Shown here: positions 1 through 11,600 of the stretch, in pieces | How positions within the stretch are numbered: the first letter of the stretch is position 1 | Layout of the letters: every line of letters starts with the position of its first letter | DNA from: Channallabes apus | Taxonomy: Eukaryota > Chordata > Actinopteri > Siluriformes > Clariidae | DNA: 64,000 nt | Direction of reading: 5' to 3' | Assembly (NCBI GenBank): GCA_030522415.1 | Contig: CM060124.1 | Span: forward strand, 23,794,454 to 23,858,453 | Notes under the pieces: model-generated | Database searches by the model: none | The model's input: only the letters and a program-made list of their open reading frames with translations | Told to the model about the DNA's origin: nothing | Made by a program: the position numbers and the translations under genes

Positions 1-160
1 AAACTAAAAACTGTGCTCCCTGTGCTGGTGCTGGCAATATCATCTCTTTGTTCTGCTGTCTCCGGCTCCCTCCCTGGTTCTGAATCTGCCTCTACCTCTA
101 CTCTCACTGTCTCAGAACAGACTGACTCCTGAAGCAGAAAAAAAATGCAGGAAATTATGT
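1..160 (-). repeat. Inverted copy of the repeat at 35,605-35,762
   Basis: This stretch is close to the reverse complement of 35,605-35,762, including a T/A-rich boundary that looks like a splice acceptor followed by an open segment rich in Glu, Ser and Gly. On the minus strand the open segment resembles an N-terminal exon of a transposon protein, but no domain is recognisable. The two copies look like dispersed copies of one repeat, since the DNA between each and its neighbours does not match. Confidence 0.7.
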
Positions 161-565
161 TTTCTAACATGCGTTAGATAGTTTTTTTTATCACTCTATA
201 CACAATACTTTGCTATTTTTATAGATGTTGAGCATCGTGAGCAAGCCCGAGATCATATTAACGTTAATTATCACCAGCCGGCATGAATAGCACACGAGTA
301 ACGTGAGTTGGGAGCACACCAATCGATTCGACTATGGTTAATCGCTCACTCCGTAGGCTCCCTGAATAGGCGGGAAAGGGATGGAACCGCGCATTCGTCC
401 CGGCAGGAAAAAAAAAACTAAACAGATCTAACAGATGAGGACTCAGATTAATGTGCAAAAAATATATAATAAAACTATATAAGTCTACATAGCCTTTATA
501 AGACTCTACCTTAAGCGCACTTAAAACATTTTATTTAGTTTTAAAATAAAACAATTTTAAAACAT
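161..565. other. No gene seen; AT-rich spacer
   Basis: No open frame with coding character and no recognisable repeat apart from short A/T runs. The only minus-strand frame (264-458) has no family features. Confidence 0.4.
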
Positions 566-636
566 CACTCGGGATTCGAGCCGGCGCTTTGTAGATCACT
601 GACCGAGTGTTCTATCCGCTACACCAAACGGCCACT
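566..636 (-). repeat. tRNA-like sequence (SINE head or tRNA pseudogene)
   Basis: Read on the minus strand there is an A-box-like TGGTGTAGCGG and, about 40 nt later, a B-box-like GGCTCGAATCC, the two internal promoter boxes of a tRNA. The T-arm halves do not pair well and no clean acceptor stem forms, so this is better taken as a tRNA-derived SINE head or a decayed tRNA than as a working tRNA gene. Confidence 0.55.
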
Positions 637-1144
637 TAGAGCCAAGGCACACCAGAGACGTTAATAAGCCACTCGACTTCATTGAAAGCAAGTGTACGTC
701 TTTGATAAGTGACGAAGTAAGCCTGTTATAATAATAACTTGGTGTTATTTGATCTTATTGGTTTAGAAATTTATATTTAAATAAAACCCTACACACTTCT
801 TTTCTAATTACACGTGATAAAATCTAAAGGCTCACTGTGTTAATATTTATTGTGCTTAAATTTGATCTTAATAAGATTTGATTTAATTTGAATTCTACAT
901 TTGTACTGTAATTATAGTACTGTGATTATAAATTCGGTCAACTACAGTGTTTCACTTGATGTTATCGGCTATTACGTGTATTATTGAGGCAGAGAATGAA
1001 CTAAGGCATGAGGCGTCAGTCTGTAGTTATATAGCGCCACTCAGTGGTAAAAGCCAGCAAATGCACAGCAAATGCACATCCCGTAATGCGGCGGCGACGT
1101 TACATACGACGCTCCGATTTTGTAACCACTGTATATATGTATTT
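637..1144. other. No gene seen; AT-rich spacer
   Basis: Low-complexity AT-rich DNA without a supported frame. The plus-strand frame at 947-1,249 has biased composition and runs into the repeat at 1,145. Confidence 0.4.
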
Positions 1145-1510
1145 CATGGAAACGAGTTCAGAACTACATCGCTGCTCCTGCTCCATCCGAGACGTTCAGA
1201 AGCTTCAAATAGAATGAACGAACTAATAAATTTTCTCAAAACAATATAAAATTAAGTAGAGCTTTTCTTTTTCTTATAGTACGAAGCCCCAAGATGGACA
1301 AAGGAGGAGAAAAAAAACGGCAGAAAAAAGTCATGCCAAAAACTTTGGGTTATAATGCAAAACATGACTTTTTTTTCCTTTCTGCCATTTTTTTTCTCTT
1401 CCTTTGTCCCCTTAGAGACTCTGTAGTAGGTTTTCTCAGTTGAATATAAAAAAGATATCGCTGATTATCAACGCGGGAAGAAATGGCATATTGCCCAAGT
1501 GCAAGTTTAT
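1145..1510 (-). repeat. Dispersed repeat, inverted relative to 29,250-29,450
   Basis: 1,145-1,270 and 1,441-1,510 match the reverse complement of 29,250-29,450 (shared words include AGCTTCAAATAGAATGAACG and TATCGCTGATTATCAA). The copy here is split by the hairpin element at about 1,275-1,425, which the other copy lacks. That gives an empty-site comparison. Family not identified. Confidence 0.7.
1275..1425. mobile_element. Short hairpin element (MITE-like) inserted in a repeat
   Basis: 1,296-1,334 and 1,363-1,409 are near-perfect inverted repeats (GGACAAAGGAGGAG... against ...CTCTTCCTTTGTCC) with a loop of about 28 nt. The segment is absent from the related copy at 29,250-29,450, so it is an insertion. 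It has no coding capacity. Confidence 0.65.
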
Positions 1511-2129
1511 CTTGGAGCCTAAACTATTTGCTTTGGGTGAAAGCGCCATCTAGCAATTATTGTGTGTCAGCAACAGCTTCCCATTCAAAACAATAGGCGG
1601 TCAAAATGACCGGAGAACCGCGTTAAAAGTAGGTGACACTGGCACAGCGCTTCTAGTATTAAAACGCCAGATTCAGAGAAAGGCTCACCCATGAGAGGTT
1701 GTGCGCGGTCCACTACACAGCAAAAATATGTTAGTATATTATGACTGAAATAAAGCGGCACACATCGGCGTGCGTTTCGAAAGGCGCCACTGTAGGGAAC
1801 ATTTAATTTTTTTGTGTGTTTCATGATACTTTGTGTGCATGAGAACAGAGTGCTTTCTTTCATTGACCTCGACACGCTGCACTATCAGCAAACACATTCT
1901 TTAGTATAATCTATGTTCAGGTCGACGAAGAACAACTCCCAAGCTCCTTTTTTTTCTATGTTATCTTTTATAAACATTCTGGACCAGATATAACCACCTG
2001 TGCCTTCCTTTTTGATACTTTGTGTGTGTGTGCATATATATACTCCTGTTCCCTTTCAAGGCTTCACTCGATGCTGCGTGAAAACGCTATGGGAACCATT
2101 TTGTCGCGTTGCCGGTCGTTGAAATATAA

Positions 2130-2185
2130 CCTCGACCAGGTGACGTCATCTGATTAGATGTAGGTGGAGGTTATAAAAACAGGTG
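2130..2185 (+). promoter_or_regulatory. Promoter-like block in DIRS inverted end (CRE plus TATA)
   Basis: A perfect cAMP-response palindrome TGACGTCA at about 2,142-2,149 is followed about 25 bp later by TATAAAA. The same CRE appears in the right-hand inverted end at about 5,880-5,887. The arrangement fits an internal promoter in the terminal repeat. This is inference from motifs only. Confidence 0.45.
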
Positions 2186-2639
2186 AGCCGGCAACAACCT
2201 CAGATCATTTGTCTTCAGAGCCTTGTTGTGAAGCGTGCTTGTGTTAAACCAGCAAAATAAGAAGGTGTTTAACTCACCAATTTGACGAGTTTAAACCAGA
2301 TATCCCTCCGCGTGTGATAATCCATATCGGAGTGCGATCTCTACACTGCTTCGACTAGTGCTGCGCGCGCCGCGCATTCCGTGAGAAGCTGCGAGCCGCT
2401 GCGCATTCCTGGCTTAAAACTCGTGCATCTGACAGAGCTGCGGCAGACAGAGGTAAGCCCCTTTTCTTCCGCGTTGTCATCACGAGGATTCCTCTCTTGC
2501 TTACCGGAGATGAAAATAGCCTTAAGCACTTAAAAAAAAAAAAAAAACAAGCAGTAGACGGCAGCTCCTGTCGGGTGGCCGGGGGCGGAGCCTCAACGAC
2601 GCTCTCCCCCCCCCCCCCCCTTAGCTCTCTCCATATGAG

Positions 2640-3480
2640 TTAACCCTTTCATGGAGTAAGCTGTATTCATGCTGTGTTTTTCCTGCCATCGACTTATTTA
2701 TTTATTTAAATATAGTTGATGTGGAAACGCGGGATTATATGATGATGCCCAGATAGCAGAGACGCTTCACAGGCTATCTCTCTCCTGGGAAATCATCCTC
2801 CCTGGTAAGCTTATACTTCCTTTCTAGCTGTGTAGACTTTTATCTTCCCTGGAGGGAAAAGCTTTTCAGGCAGTGAGTCAGCTTGGTGCTCCACTCCACA
2901 CCATGGCGGTTTTGCAGGCCTACCAGGCTGACCTGCTGAGGGACTTGAGTACTGGCGGGGCTCTTCAAGATAAGATTAGCGATGTCGTTGACTCAGCCGC
3001 CACTAGGTTCTGGGGCGAAGTTATATGAACAAGCTTTTGGGAAATTCCCTCCCCGCCGTGCTCAAGAGTCGGGATTGTCGGCCACCCAGTCTCGACCGGG
3101 TCTGACTCTTGTGAGGCGTAAACACAAGGATTGTGTTTTTTTTTGGACTCGGGCACCTCCTCGTAAAAAATTGGGGTGTGCCGCGTTTCACTATCTGCCC
3201 CAGGAGGTTAGACTGATTTAAAAAAAAAATAATATATGTGTAAAATAAAATAAATGGGGGTGGCCCCCCAATAGGGAGAGGCACCCAAAATTCCTTTCAA
3301 ACGAATAAGTGTTCTCCCTGGCACCCCCAGGAGGTCGGTGTTTTTGCTCCGCCCCCACTGGTGTTTCGGGCAACACCAGTCTCCAATAGGCTGTTAGTTC
3401 TTCGGTTTTTCCTGCCATGCTTCAGGATGCCGAACATCTAACACCGCCCCCCCCCCCCCCCTTTTAACCAAGCCGCCGAA
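2640..3480 (+). pseudogene. DIRS gag-like region, broken
   Basis: Between the left end and the RT, short plus-strand frames (for example 2,982-3,221, with a segment ending LPQEVRLI) sit where DIRS elements carry gag. The frames are interrupted by stops, poly(C) and A-rich runs. Assignment is by position and loose resemblance only. Confidence 0.4.
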
Positions 3481-3484
3481 ACTT

Positions 3485-4480
3485 TTGCCCTTTTATGAGA
3501 AACTGCCAGCGTGGAAGCTACTGCCAAGTATATCTCCTTGGGTACTAAGCACTGGAGAGAGGAACTACAGTATTCAGTTCTCACTCCACCTTCTGTGTTT
3601 TCAATGGCGTGGTCTCCACTTCGATGAAACTAGAAAGTGCACATATGCTGACAAGCTGCCGGGGAAGGGGGCCATGGAACATGTTTCCCCACCAGACAGT
3701 GAGTCAGGCTACTACAGTCGGTATTCTTGGTTCCCAAGAGGAACGGGGGCTGCGTCCAATTTTTCAGATTCTTCGGGCTCTCCCGCTACCTGAAAATCAA
3801 TGAATACAGTTCAAATGTTGACTGTAAAGGTGATTGCTCTCAACCCTACCAAGCGATTGTTTCTGACAATCAATTTAAGGACACTTACTTTCATACAGAA
3901 ACATTGCCACAACACAGGAAGATCCAGAGGTTCGCTTTCGGGGGTGAAGCTTACCAGTATCGTGTCCTTCCATTGGTCTAGCTCACCCGCACACATACAA
4001 AATGCACGGATTTAGCCCTGGTTCTTACGGGAGTCCCAGGGCATCCGGTGGCTAGTGCTTCGACATCAGTATGTCGTCCTCGCTCATCTCTGTTCTCAGG
4101 ACTGGGACCCAACACCACGAAAGCGTGCTCTTTCCTGTGCAGAGGACAACACATTGGGTGCCATATGGGATTCGGTCGTAAGCGGGCACAGCTGTCTCCC
4201 GCTCGTATTGAACCCATTCTCAACACCCTCAAGGAAAACAAGCTAGACCAGAAAGTGACCATCACTTTCAGACATCCTAGCTCTCATGGCAGCTGTATCC
4301 ACGGTGACACCTTTGGGCCTTCTGCACATGAGAGCATTCCAAGTTGTGGCTAAGAACCAGGGGATATCACTAGGGCCAATCCCCAATATGGGTTACGCGC
4401 CAGGTGCTTCGTACCCTTTCTACGTGGTTCAGACCCCGGTCTCTACTCTGGGTCCCACTCTAAGTTCATCTTGTCGTTGC
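3485..4480 (+). pseudogene. DIRS reverse transcriptase, fragmented
   Basis: Translated pieces in different plus frames line up in order with DIRS-family RT. AWKLLPSISPWVL is near 3,510, the 'ESGYYSRY' segment is near 3,700, and 'HRKIQRFAFGGEAYQYRVLP' is at about 3,910-3,970. A thumb/connection region with 'LSPARIEPIL' is near 4,190. The frame changes at least three times, so no functional enzyme is made. The family would copy element RNA into DNA for recombinase-mediated insertion. Confidence 0.8.
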
Positions 4481-4866
4481 TGAGGCTAACAACAGATGCT
4501 TCCCTCACAGGCTGGGGTGCGGTGTCTGATGACCGTCCAGCCCAAGGGAGCTGGAGAGGCTATCTTCTCGCATGGCACATCAATTGCCTCGAGATGATAC
4601 CTCTATTTCTGGCCCTAAAGCACTTCCTCCAGCAGTTGAGAGGCTGCCATGTCCTAGTGCAGTGGACAACACTATGGCAGTCTCATATATTATCGCCAGG
4701 ACGGACTGTGCTCGCGCCGCTAACAGCTAGCGCACCAGGTTCCTGTCCCTCAGGGCGATTTACATTCCAGCATGGATGCGGGAGCAGTAGTACTGTCCAG
4801 TCTATCTCTGACACACGGGGAATGGTAACCCCACTCCTAAGTAGTCAGGGAGAGATTTTCATATAG
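4471..4866 (+). pseudogene. DIRS RNase H domain fragment
   Basis: The frame begins with LTTDASLTGWGAV and continues GRYLLAWHINCLE-like residues, the signature N-terminal part of the RNase H that follows RT in DIRS elements. The DAS aspartate and the glutamate after HINCL are the visible catalytic-type residues. The later part is frame-shifted and ends early. It directly continues the RT remnant. Confidence 0.8.
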
Positions 4867-5667
4867 CAAGGCGGACCCCTTGCCTTCCAAGATATGCTTC
4901 GCCTTTTACTGCTCTTCAGATTTACGTCCACCGCATCAGCTAGTCGCGTAGGTCAGAGCAGCTTCTACATGCTTTGGATGAGAGATGCTATTGACCTCTC
5001 CTATGAGGCGCGTGGGCTCACTTCGCCTCTAGGAATCAGGGCTCATTCAACCAGGGGATCGCCTCAGCTATTGGATTAGCAAGAGGTATTCCCCTGCAAC
5101 AAGTGTGTGCCATGCAGGTACTGTAGACCCAGTCCACTGCCGAAATGTTTCAGTGCTGGAGCTTCTGCAGGAAAGGCTTGTCCTTGGGCTTGTGCCCTAG
5201 TACCCTCAGGATGTTCTTAGCTGCATTGTTGAAGCCTTCTGTCCTCCGCCTTTTACAGCTTCGGAGCAGGAGAAACTTCACTTACTGTCCAGTATGTGCT
5301 CTTCAGATTCACGTCCACCGCATCAGCTAGTGGCGTAAGTCAGAGCGCCACTATACTGGGTGAGAGATGCATATTGCCCTCTCCTATGAGGCGCGTGGGT
5401 TCACGTCGCCTCTGGGAAGCAGGGCTCACCCAACCAGGGTGATCGTCCCAGTCTCACCAGCAGGAGGTATCCCCTGCAGTAATTGTGTGGCGCGAAGGGT
5501 TGGTCCTCCCCGCACACATTTCTTACATTTATAATCTGGATGTTCACTCTACTCCGGGCTCACTGCCCCCAAGTTAGCCGCCCAGGCCTGAGACCTTCCT
5601 GGCTTTGTGCGCACACGCTACACAACCTTGGGGTCCAGACACCTGTAGTGCGGCGGCATTGGTATTC
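4867..5667 (+). pseudogene. Presumed DIRS tyrosine recombinase region, decayed
   Basis: This lies between RNase H and the right terminal repeats, where DIRS elements carry their tyrosine recombinase. Only short frames survive (4,894-5,079; 5,145-5,330; 5,483-5,710). The last has a C-terminal-looking stretch with 'LCAHTLHNLGVQTPVV'. An internal near-duplication is visible: the Arg/Ser-rich segment near 4,920-5,075 recurs near 5,300-5,450. I cannot identify the Arg-His-Arg-Tyr residues, so the call rests on position. Confidence 0.45.
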
Positions 5668-6028
5668 TCGTTCCCATAGCATTTTCACGCAGCATCGAGT
5701 GAAACCTTGAAAGGGAACGTCTCGGGTTACATTGCTGTAACCCTGTTCCCTGAAAGGCGGGAACAAGATGCTGCGTCTGAATGCCGCACTACCACATGAC
5801 CGGACGGCTGTTCAGACAAATTAATCTGAGGTTGTTGCCGGCTCACCTGTTTTTATAACCTTCACCTACATCTAATCAGATGACGTCACCTGGTCGAGGT
5901 TATATATAGCCAAAAACTTTGGCGTGTTTTCACAGCATGCTTCAAAATGGTTCCCATAGCGTTTTCACGCAGGATCTCGTTCCCGCCTTTCAGGGAACAG
6001 GGTTACAGCAATGTAACCCGAGACGTTT
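5668..6028. repeat. DIRS right terminal repeat complex with internal palindrome
   Basis: 5,718-5,775 and 5,967-6,028 are inverted copies of each other (TGCTGTAACCCTGTTCCCTG and its complement) enclosing about 190 bp. 5,668-5,719 and 5,824-5,910 are inverted matches to the left end of the element. Such split and inverted ends fit a circular DNA intermediate in DIRS replication. Confidence 0.75.
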
Positions 6029-6190
6029 TTCACAATAAACTTTGAAGGTCTCACTGAGCACTGGCTTGTGTGTTTCATTGGAGGGTTCCCTGGATCCAGG
6101 CGGCACAAGCAGAATACAGGCTGAGCACTGAGTAGAGAAAACGGGGTCTACCAAATTCAAGAAATCCTTACAGCCACAAAAACAGTTCTT
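6029..6190 (+). mobile_element. LTR fragment of the ERV1 family
   Basis: AATAAACTTTGAAGGTCTCA through AAGAAATCCTTACAG matches the reverse complement of the R-U5 end of the ERV1 LTR at 18,660-18,790. It keeps the poly(A) signal and the terminal TTACA. It is an old, truncated plus-orientation copy abutting the DIRS end. It keeps an ACGGGGTCTA segment present in the left ERV1 LTR and absent from the right one. Confidence 0.75.
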
Positions 6191-6640
6191 ATTTAACAAG
6201 TACAAATTTGTTTTTGTTGTATTTCAGGGAATGAGAAATCTCTCATATTGACACGCTCGTTCATCTGACTTCATATCAAAACTTGGTGCTGAAAGAGCGC
6301 ACACACGCGCCATGGGTTCACGCCAAACATTTTACATTCACTAAAAGGCTTATTCACCACCACATTTCAGCCATTCACAGACGTGCATTGTGCTATGTTG
6401 TTGGTACACACTTTCACTTTTCATCTCCCCTTTGTCGACATGAGCAGCTTTGTTTCAGTCATAATATTCATCTATCATAAAGAGGGGCGACATTTCCAAT
6501 GCAGACAAAATGTAAAATCAGCACCCGAGAAAAACAACTGAGCACAAATATATACTTGGTGATTAAACACTGCATTTTTTAAAAGTGAAAATGAGGGTTA
6601 GTGTTAGCAGCTTTATTTCAGCCATTTCAACCTTTCGTGG
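6191..6640. other. No gene seen
   Basis: No supported frame or known repeat. A plus frame at 6,283-6,480 is short and lacks any family signature. Confidence 0.35.
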
Positions 6641-6644
6641 TCAA

Positions 6645-6765
6645 ATAATTATCCAATGCTGGACAAAAACAGCAAAAAGCACAATGATTATTATTCTTTT
6701 GATTATTATTATCATGTTCTTTTCCTGTTTGTGTTCAGCGTTGAATGATTATTTGAAATTGAAGC
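6645..6765. mobile_element. Short palindromic element (MITE-like), family shared with 36,535-36,650
   Basis: AATAATTATCCAATGCTGGA at the left and TTCAGCGTTGAATGATTATT at the right are inverted copies, with further pairing of ACAAAAACAGCAAAAA and its complement. The same arms flank a different short core at 36,535-36,650. It has no coding capacity. Confidence 0.6.
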
Positions 6766-6865
6766 GCCTTGTGTGAATTCATAATCGCTCGATGCACAAC
6801 CCATGATTTTTAATGCTATTTTACAACTGGAAAATACAAATGGAATAATGTTGTTTACTGACACG

Positions 6866-8063
6866 GTATTAGTTTTCATTGTTATGCTGACGACACACAG
6901 TAATATGTCTCAGCAAAACCAGATGAGAAAAAACTGTTTGCTAAAGTTGAGCAATGTGTAAAGGATATAAGAAACTGGATGCTAATTAACTTTGTTCTGC
7001 TTAATCCTGATACGACTAGAACTTCTGTCTTAGGACCGCATTCAGCTAGAAGTAAGATGTGTAATGGAAAAATCATATTTTAATTATGTATTAATTCTAT
7101 TTGATCCTTGTAGTAAGTGTGCAATGTAGACGTTAGAAGTTTGAACATGTTTGTCGAGGCTTAGAGACACAAGGCCGAGAACAGAATAGAAACAACCTGA
7201 TTGTAGTTGTCCCTGAATAAATAAGGTACAGACATCTGGTCTGGGGTAGATAAAGAGTCATGAGTTTGAATGTAGGAACTTCATGTACGGGACGTTGATT
7301 ATGTTAACAGAGATGTTTGTGTATAAAATAGGTCAGCTAGAGAACGAGATCACCTTTTCTCTATGCTGCAACTTTTTGCTGTATGAGACTGGTCCTTCTG
7401 CAGAAGTTTGAAATAAAACCTTTGTTACTTTGCTCTTACCCAGTGTATGAATTACTTGTCTTTATATTGTTTTCAGAATTTCCACCACAGATGTTAGATC
7501 AGACTGTAACTTTAGATGGCCTTTCTGTTCTATCTACTGAAGCCCATGTAGAAAATATGGATGGCATTCTTTCACCTCAGAAATATTGCCAATTTAAGGA
7601 ATATATTGTCACTAAACAATGCAGAAAATTTTGTTCATGCTTTTATCACCTCTTGGTTGGACTATTGTAACGCCTTACTGTCTGGTTGTTCAACTAGACG
7701 CATAAACAAGCTTCAGTTACTCCAGAATGCAGCAGCAAGAGTCCTCACTAGAACCAGAAGATACAAGCACAACACCCCTATCTTATCCTTACTCCATTGG
7801 CTCCCTGTGAAATTTTCCATTGATTTTAAAACACCACTTTTGACATATAAAGCATTAAATGGTCTCACACCGCTGGACCTGTCTGACTCATCCTGGTGCC
7901 CTGCTTCTGGTTGGAGATCTCGTCACATGGATTCCCTGTGTGTCACTTTGGGATGCATCCGGTGTCTGGGGATGGTTTCCCCCCCACGACTGATGTTGAC
8001 AGCTGTTTCTCTGAGGACTTTTGAGGTTTTTATCCTTGGGATCCCCCTGGAAGAGCTGGAAGA
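6866..8063 (+). pseudogene. L2/Rex-type LINE fragment, plus strand
   Basis: Starts within the RT catalytic region ('HCYADDTQ' type, near 6,875) and continues through '[18 protein letters not shown]' to the C-terminal '[15 protein letters not shown]'-like part near 7,700-7,870. It then jumps to the 3' UTR found in reverse at 9,000-9,150. It belongs to the same family as the longer copy at 8,614-11,793. A solo LTR interrupts it at 7,060-7,489. Frameshifts and a deletion make it non-coding. Confidence 0.8.
7060..7489 (+). mobile_element. Solo LTR with 4-bp target duplication
   Basis: The 430-bp segment begins TGTAATGG and ends CCACCACA. It is flanked on both sides by GATG (7,056-7,059 and 7,490-7,493) and precisely interrupts the LINE reading frame. 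It holds AAATAAAACC near its 3' part as a poly(A) signal. A 4-bp duplication is usual for gammaretrovirus-like integrases. A fragment of the same LTR family lies in reverse at 28,440-28,570. Confidence 0.8.
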
Positions 8064-8065
8064 AG

Positions 8066-8168
8066 TGGCCAAGTAGAGGGAAGTCTGGGAATCGAGCCTG
8101 GCCGGCAATCGAACCTAGACCCTGGAGGTGCAAGGCGACAGTGCTAACCACTACACCACCGTGCCGCG
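8066..8168 (-). repeat. tRNA-headed SINE fragment
   Basis: On the minus strand it reads GGCACGGTGGTGTAGTGGTT, an A-box, followed by a B-box GGTTCGATTGCC-like sequence. It closely matches the head of the SINE at 61,555-61,915. Only the 5' part is present here, joined to LINE 3' UTR sequence. Confidence 0.7.
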
Positions 8169-8309
8169 GACCAATCATTTCATTCAGGAGCAAATAATAC
8201 AAGGTAAGCATTTCAAATGGTCCTTGGTGCTGAATGAGTGTAACTGAAAAAAAAAACTAGTCATTTACATAAACAAAATATATTTTGATGAAAATCACTT
8301 TCACACAAT

Positions 8310-8613
8310 TAATCAAGCCAGTCATTAACATTGGGCCATAAATTTTCATCAACATCATAGTGGATGTCTTCGTTGTTCAGGAACCGTGGGAAAAATCTCC
8401 TGGCATGATGAATCAAGCCACTCAGCAGTTATCTTACCACAAGCTCCACAGATGGCTTGAAGAAGGGAGACATGTGTGAAACATTTATTTAGATGAAACA
8501 CTTATTTTGTGTAGTGAAAAGGATATTTTGTGATTATGTGTATTGTACTAACACAATTGAAAATATGCTGAAATGTTTGAAAAAAGTGCACTTTTGATGA
8601 TCTGTTGTGATAT
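8310..8613 (-). pseudogene. IS630-like (Tc1/mariner superfamily) transposon, internally deleted
   Basis: 8,337-8,470 repeats the C-terminal transposase end seen at 11,862-11,995 ('DVDENLWP' region in reverse). It is then joined directly to the flank sequence that in the longer copy lies beyond the N-terminus (8,480-8,613 matches 14,800-14,935). So this copy lost nearly the whole gene. The LINE at 8,614-11,793 inserted into it, and its remainder resumes at 11,794-11,840. Confidence 0.65.
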
Positions 8614-11600
8614 AATTCAATTCAATTCAGTTTTATTTGTATAGCGCTTTTAACAATTGACATTGTCTCAAAACAGCTTTACACAATCAAAATAACTATT
8701 TAAGTTTGTGTGGAATGTGAATGTGTATGAATCAAAATGTTAAGATAGTCCCTGGTGAGCAAGCCCGAGGGCGACAGTGGCAAGGAAAAACTCCCTGAGA
8801 TGGTAATAGGAAGAAACCTTGAGAGGAACCAGACTCAACAGGGAACCCATCCTCATCTGGGTGAAACAGATAGCAGGAAATGATTTGCATTCATACAGGG
8901 TTAAGTGTTAGGTTCAGCTATAATAGTTGATGTTAATTGATGTTATAATAGTTGATGTAAAATGACTTGTAGAAAGTTTCAGTACTGAACTATCGAATTG
9001 TCAAGTCCTCAGAGAAACAGCTGATAAAATAGAAAGTAGAAAAGTAGATAAAATCATCCCCAGACACCAGATGCATTATAAAGAGACACACGGGGCATCC
9101 ATGCGACGAGACCTCCAACCAGAAACGGGGCACCAGGATGGATCAGACAGGTCCGGTGGGCAGAGGGAGTCTGGACCACTGGCAGCTCAGGAACCACATG
9201 TGTAGCTCGACAGAGAGAGAGAGAGAGAAAGAGTGAAAGGGGGAGACAGGGGGAGAGAGGAAAGAGAAAGAGGGGGAGGAAGAGAAGAGGAGGAGAGATT
9301 GCAATTAGGTATGGTCACAGTCACAATGTCTAATGTGAATGTATATTTACTGTAGAGTGCAAGCAGGGACTCCGGCAGGACTAACTATGACAGCATAACT
9401 AAAAGGGAGAGCCAGAAGGAAACACAAACATGAGGGCTCCCTGAGATGTAAAGCAAACAATCACCTCACCGTCAACAAACCTGAGTGATCAAATGAGAGT
9501 GAAGAAGACAGCATCTAAACATACCAGTTCACCATAATACTCTATGTCCATGAGTCCCCCAGATCTGCTCCTTTACCTAAGGCAAATCTATTTATAAAAA
9601 TGCTTGGCTAAATAAATAGGTTTTGAGCCTAGACTTAAACACTGAGACTGTGTCCAGAACACTATTTGGAAGACTATTCCATAATTTTGGGGCTTTGTAA
9701 GAAAAAGCTCTGCCCCCAGCTGTAGTTTTCATAATACGCAGTACTGACAAGCAGCCTGCATCCTTTGACCGAAGTAGGCGTGGCGGATCGTAAGATACTA
9801 ACAGTTCGCTCAGATACTGTGGCGCGAGACCATTTAATGCTTTATATGTCAAGAGTAGTATTTTAAAATCAATGCGAAATTTCACAGGGAGCCAATGCAG
9901 TGAAGATAGGATAGGGGTGATGTGCTCATATCTTCTGGTTCTAGTGAGGACTCTCGCTGCTGCATTCTGGACTAGCTGAAGCTTGTTTATGCACCTAACA
10001 GAACAACCAGACAGTAAGGCATTACAATAGTTCAACCTAGAAGTGTTAAAAGCATGAACTAGTTTTTCTGCATCGTTTACCGACAATATATTTCTTATCT
10101 TGGCAATATTTCTGAGGTGAAAGAATGCTATTCTGGTGATATTATCTACATGAGCATCATATGAAAGGCTGGAATCTATAATCACACCGAGGTCTTTTAC
10201 TGTTGCACTTGATGGAACAGAAAGGCCATCTAAAGTTACGGTGTGATCTAAGATTTTACTTCTAGCTGTATGCGGTCCTAGGACTAGAACTTCTGTCTTA
10301 TCCGGATTAAGCAGAAGGAAGTTAATTAGCATCCAATTTCTTATGTCCTGCACACATTGCTCAACTTTAGTAAGATGGTTTTTCTCATCAGGTTTTGTTG
10401 AGACGTATAACTGTGTGTCGTCAGCATAACAATGAAAACTAATACCATGCTTACGGATTATGTTGCCCAGAGGAAGCATATAAAGGGAAAAAAGCAGTGG
10501 GCCTAAAACTGAACCCTGCGGAATGCCAAACTCCACTAGAGAACATGCAGAATAATCACCATTTAAGTCTACATACTGATAACGATCGGTCAAATAGGAT
10601 CTGAGCCAGGAGAGGGCTGTACCCTTAATTCCTACTACATTTTCTAATCTGTGAAGAAGAATAGCATGATCAATGGTGTCAAAAGCTGCACTGAGGTCGA
10701 GTAATACAAGCATAGTTACACAACCCTGATCAGAGGCCAATAGGAGGTAATTTACTACTTTAACGAGTGCTGTTTCTGTACTGTGATGAGGCCTAAATTC
10801 TGACTGATACAGTTCATGTATGCCATTTCTATGTAGATATGAGCATAGCTGCTCTGCTACTATCTTTTCCAGAATCTTAGAGATAAAGGGGAGGTTTGAT
10901 ATTGGACTGTAATTGGACAGCTGACAGGGGTCCAGGTCAGGTTTCTTAATTCTTGGTTTGATAACTGCTAATTTAAAAGATTTTGGAACATAACCAATGC
11001 TGAGTGAGGAATTAATTATTCTCAACAGCGGTTCTGTTATTACTGGTACTATCTGTTTAAGAAAATGTGTCGGTACAGGATCTAATATACAGGTTGATGA
11101 ATTTCCAGAAGAGATGAGTGAAATTAGTTCATTCTCTTCAAGAGGAGTAAAGTATTCTAGGTTTGAATCTGACATGGCTAGGTTAACATCTGTATCAATT
11201 ACATTGTTCGGTTTCAAATCCTCAATTTTATGCCTGATATTTACAATTTTATTATTAAAAAAGTTCATGAAGTCCTCGCTATTGCATGATGTTGTTGTGG
11301 AGATTTCTGTAGTGGTCTTATTTCTGGTTAATTTGGCTACGGTATTAAATAAAAATCTAGGATTATTTTTATTTTCTTCTATAAGAGTGGAGAGATACGT
11401 TGATCTAGCTACACTAAGAGCTTTCCTATAGTTCAGGATGCTCTCTTTCCATGCTATTTGAAATACTAACAATTTAGTTTGATGCCATTTACGCTCTAAT
11501 TTCCGAGCGGTCTGTTTTAAAGTGCGCGTGTGATCGTTATACCAGAGAGCGAGATTCTTATCTCTAATAATTTTTCTTTTAGCTGGAGCTACATTATCTA

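Larger units (their letters stand above)
2044..6028 (+). mobile_element. Degenerate DIRS-type (tyrosine recombinase) retrotransposon
   Basis: Inverted terminal repeats flank a core with DIRS reverse transcriptase and RNase H motifs in several broken frames. The ends are inverted, not direct as in LTR elements: 2,044-2,100 matches 5,668-5,719 in reverse, and 2,125-2,215 matches 5,824-5,910 in reverse. DIRS elements of this kind encode gag, RT/RNase H and a tyrosine recombinase in place of an integrase. Many stops and frameshifts make this copy inactive. Homopolymer runs at 2,530-2,546 (A), 2,607-2,620 (C) and 3,448-3,461 (C) lie inside it. Confidence 0.85.

Noticed and set aside
566..636. Functional tRNA gene
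   Set aside because: The T stem and acceptor stem do not pair properly.
10997..11431. Plus-strand frame of 144 codons
   Set aside because: Shadow of the LINE reverse transcriptase on the opposite strand.
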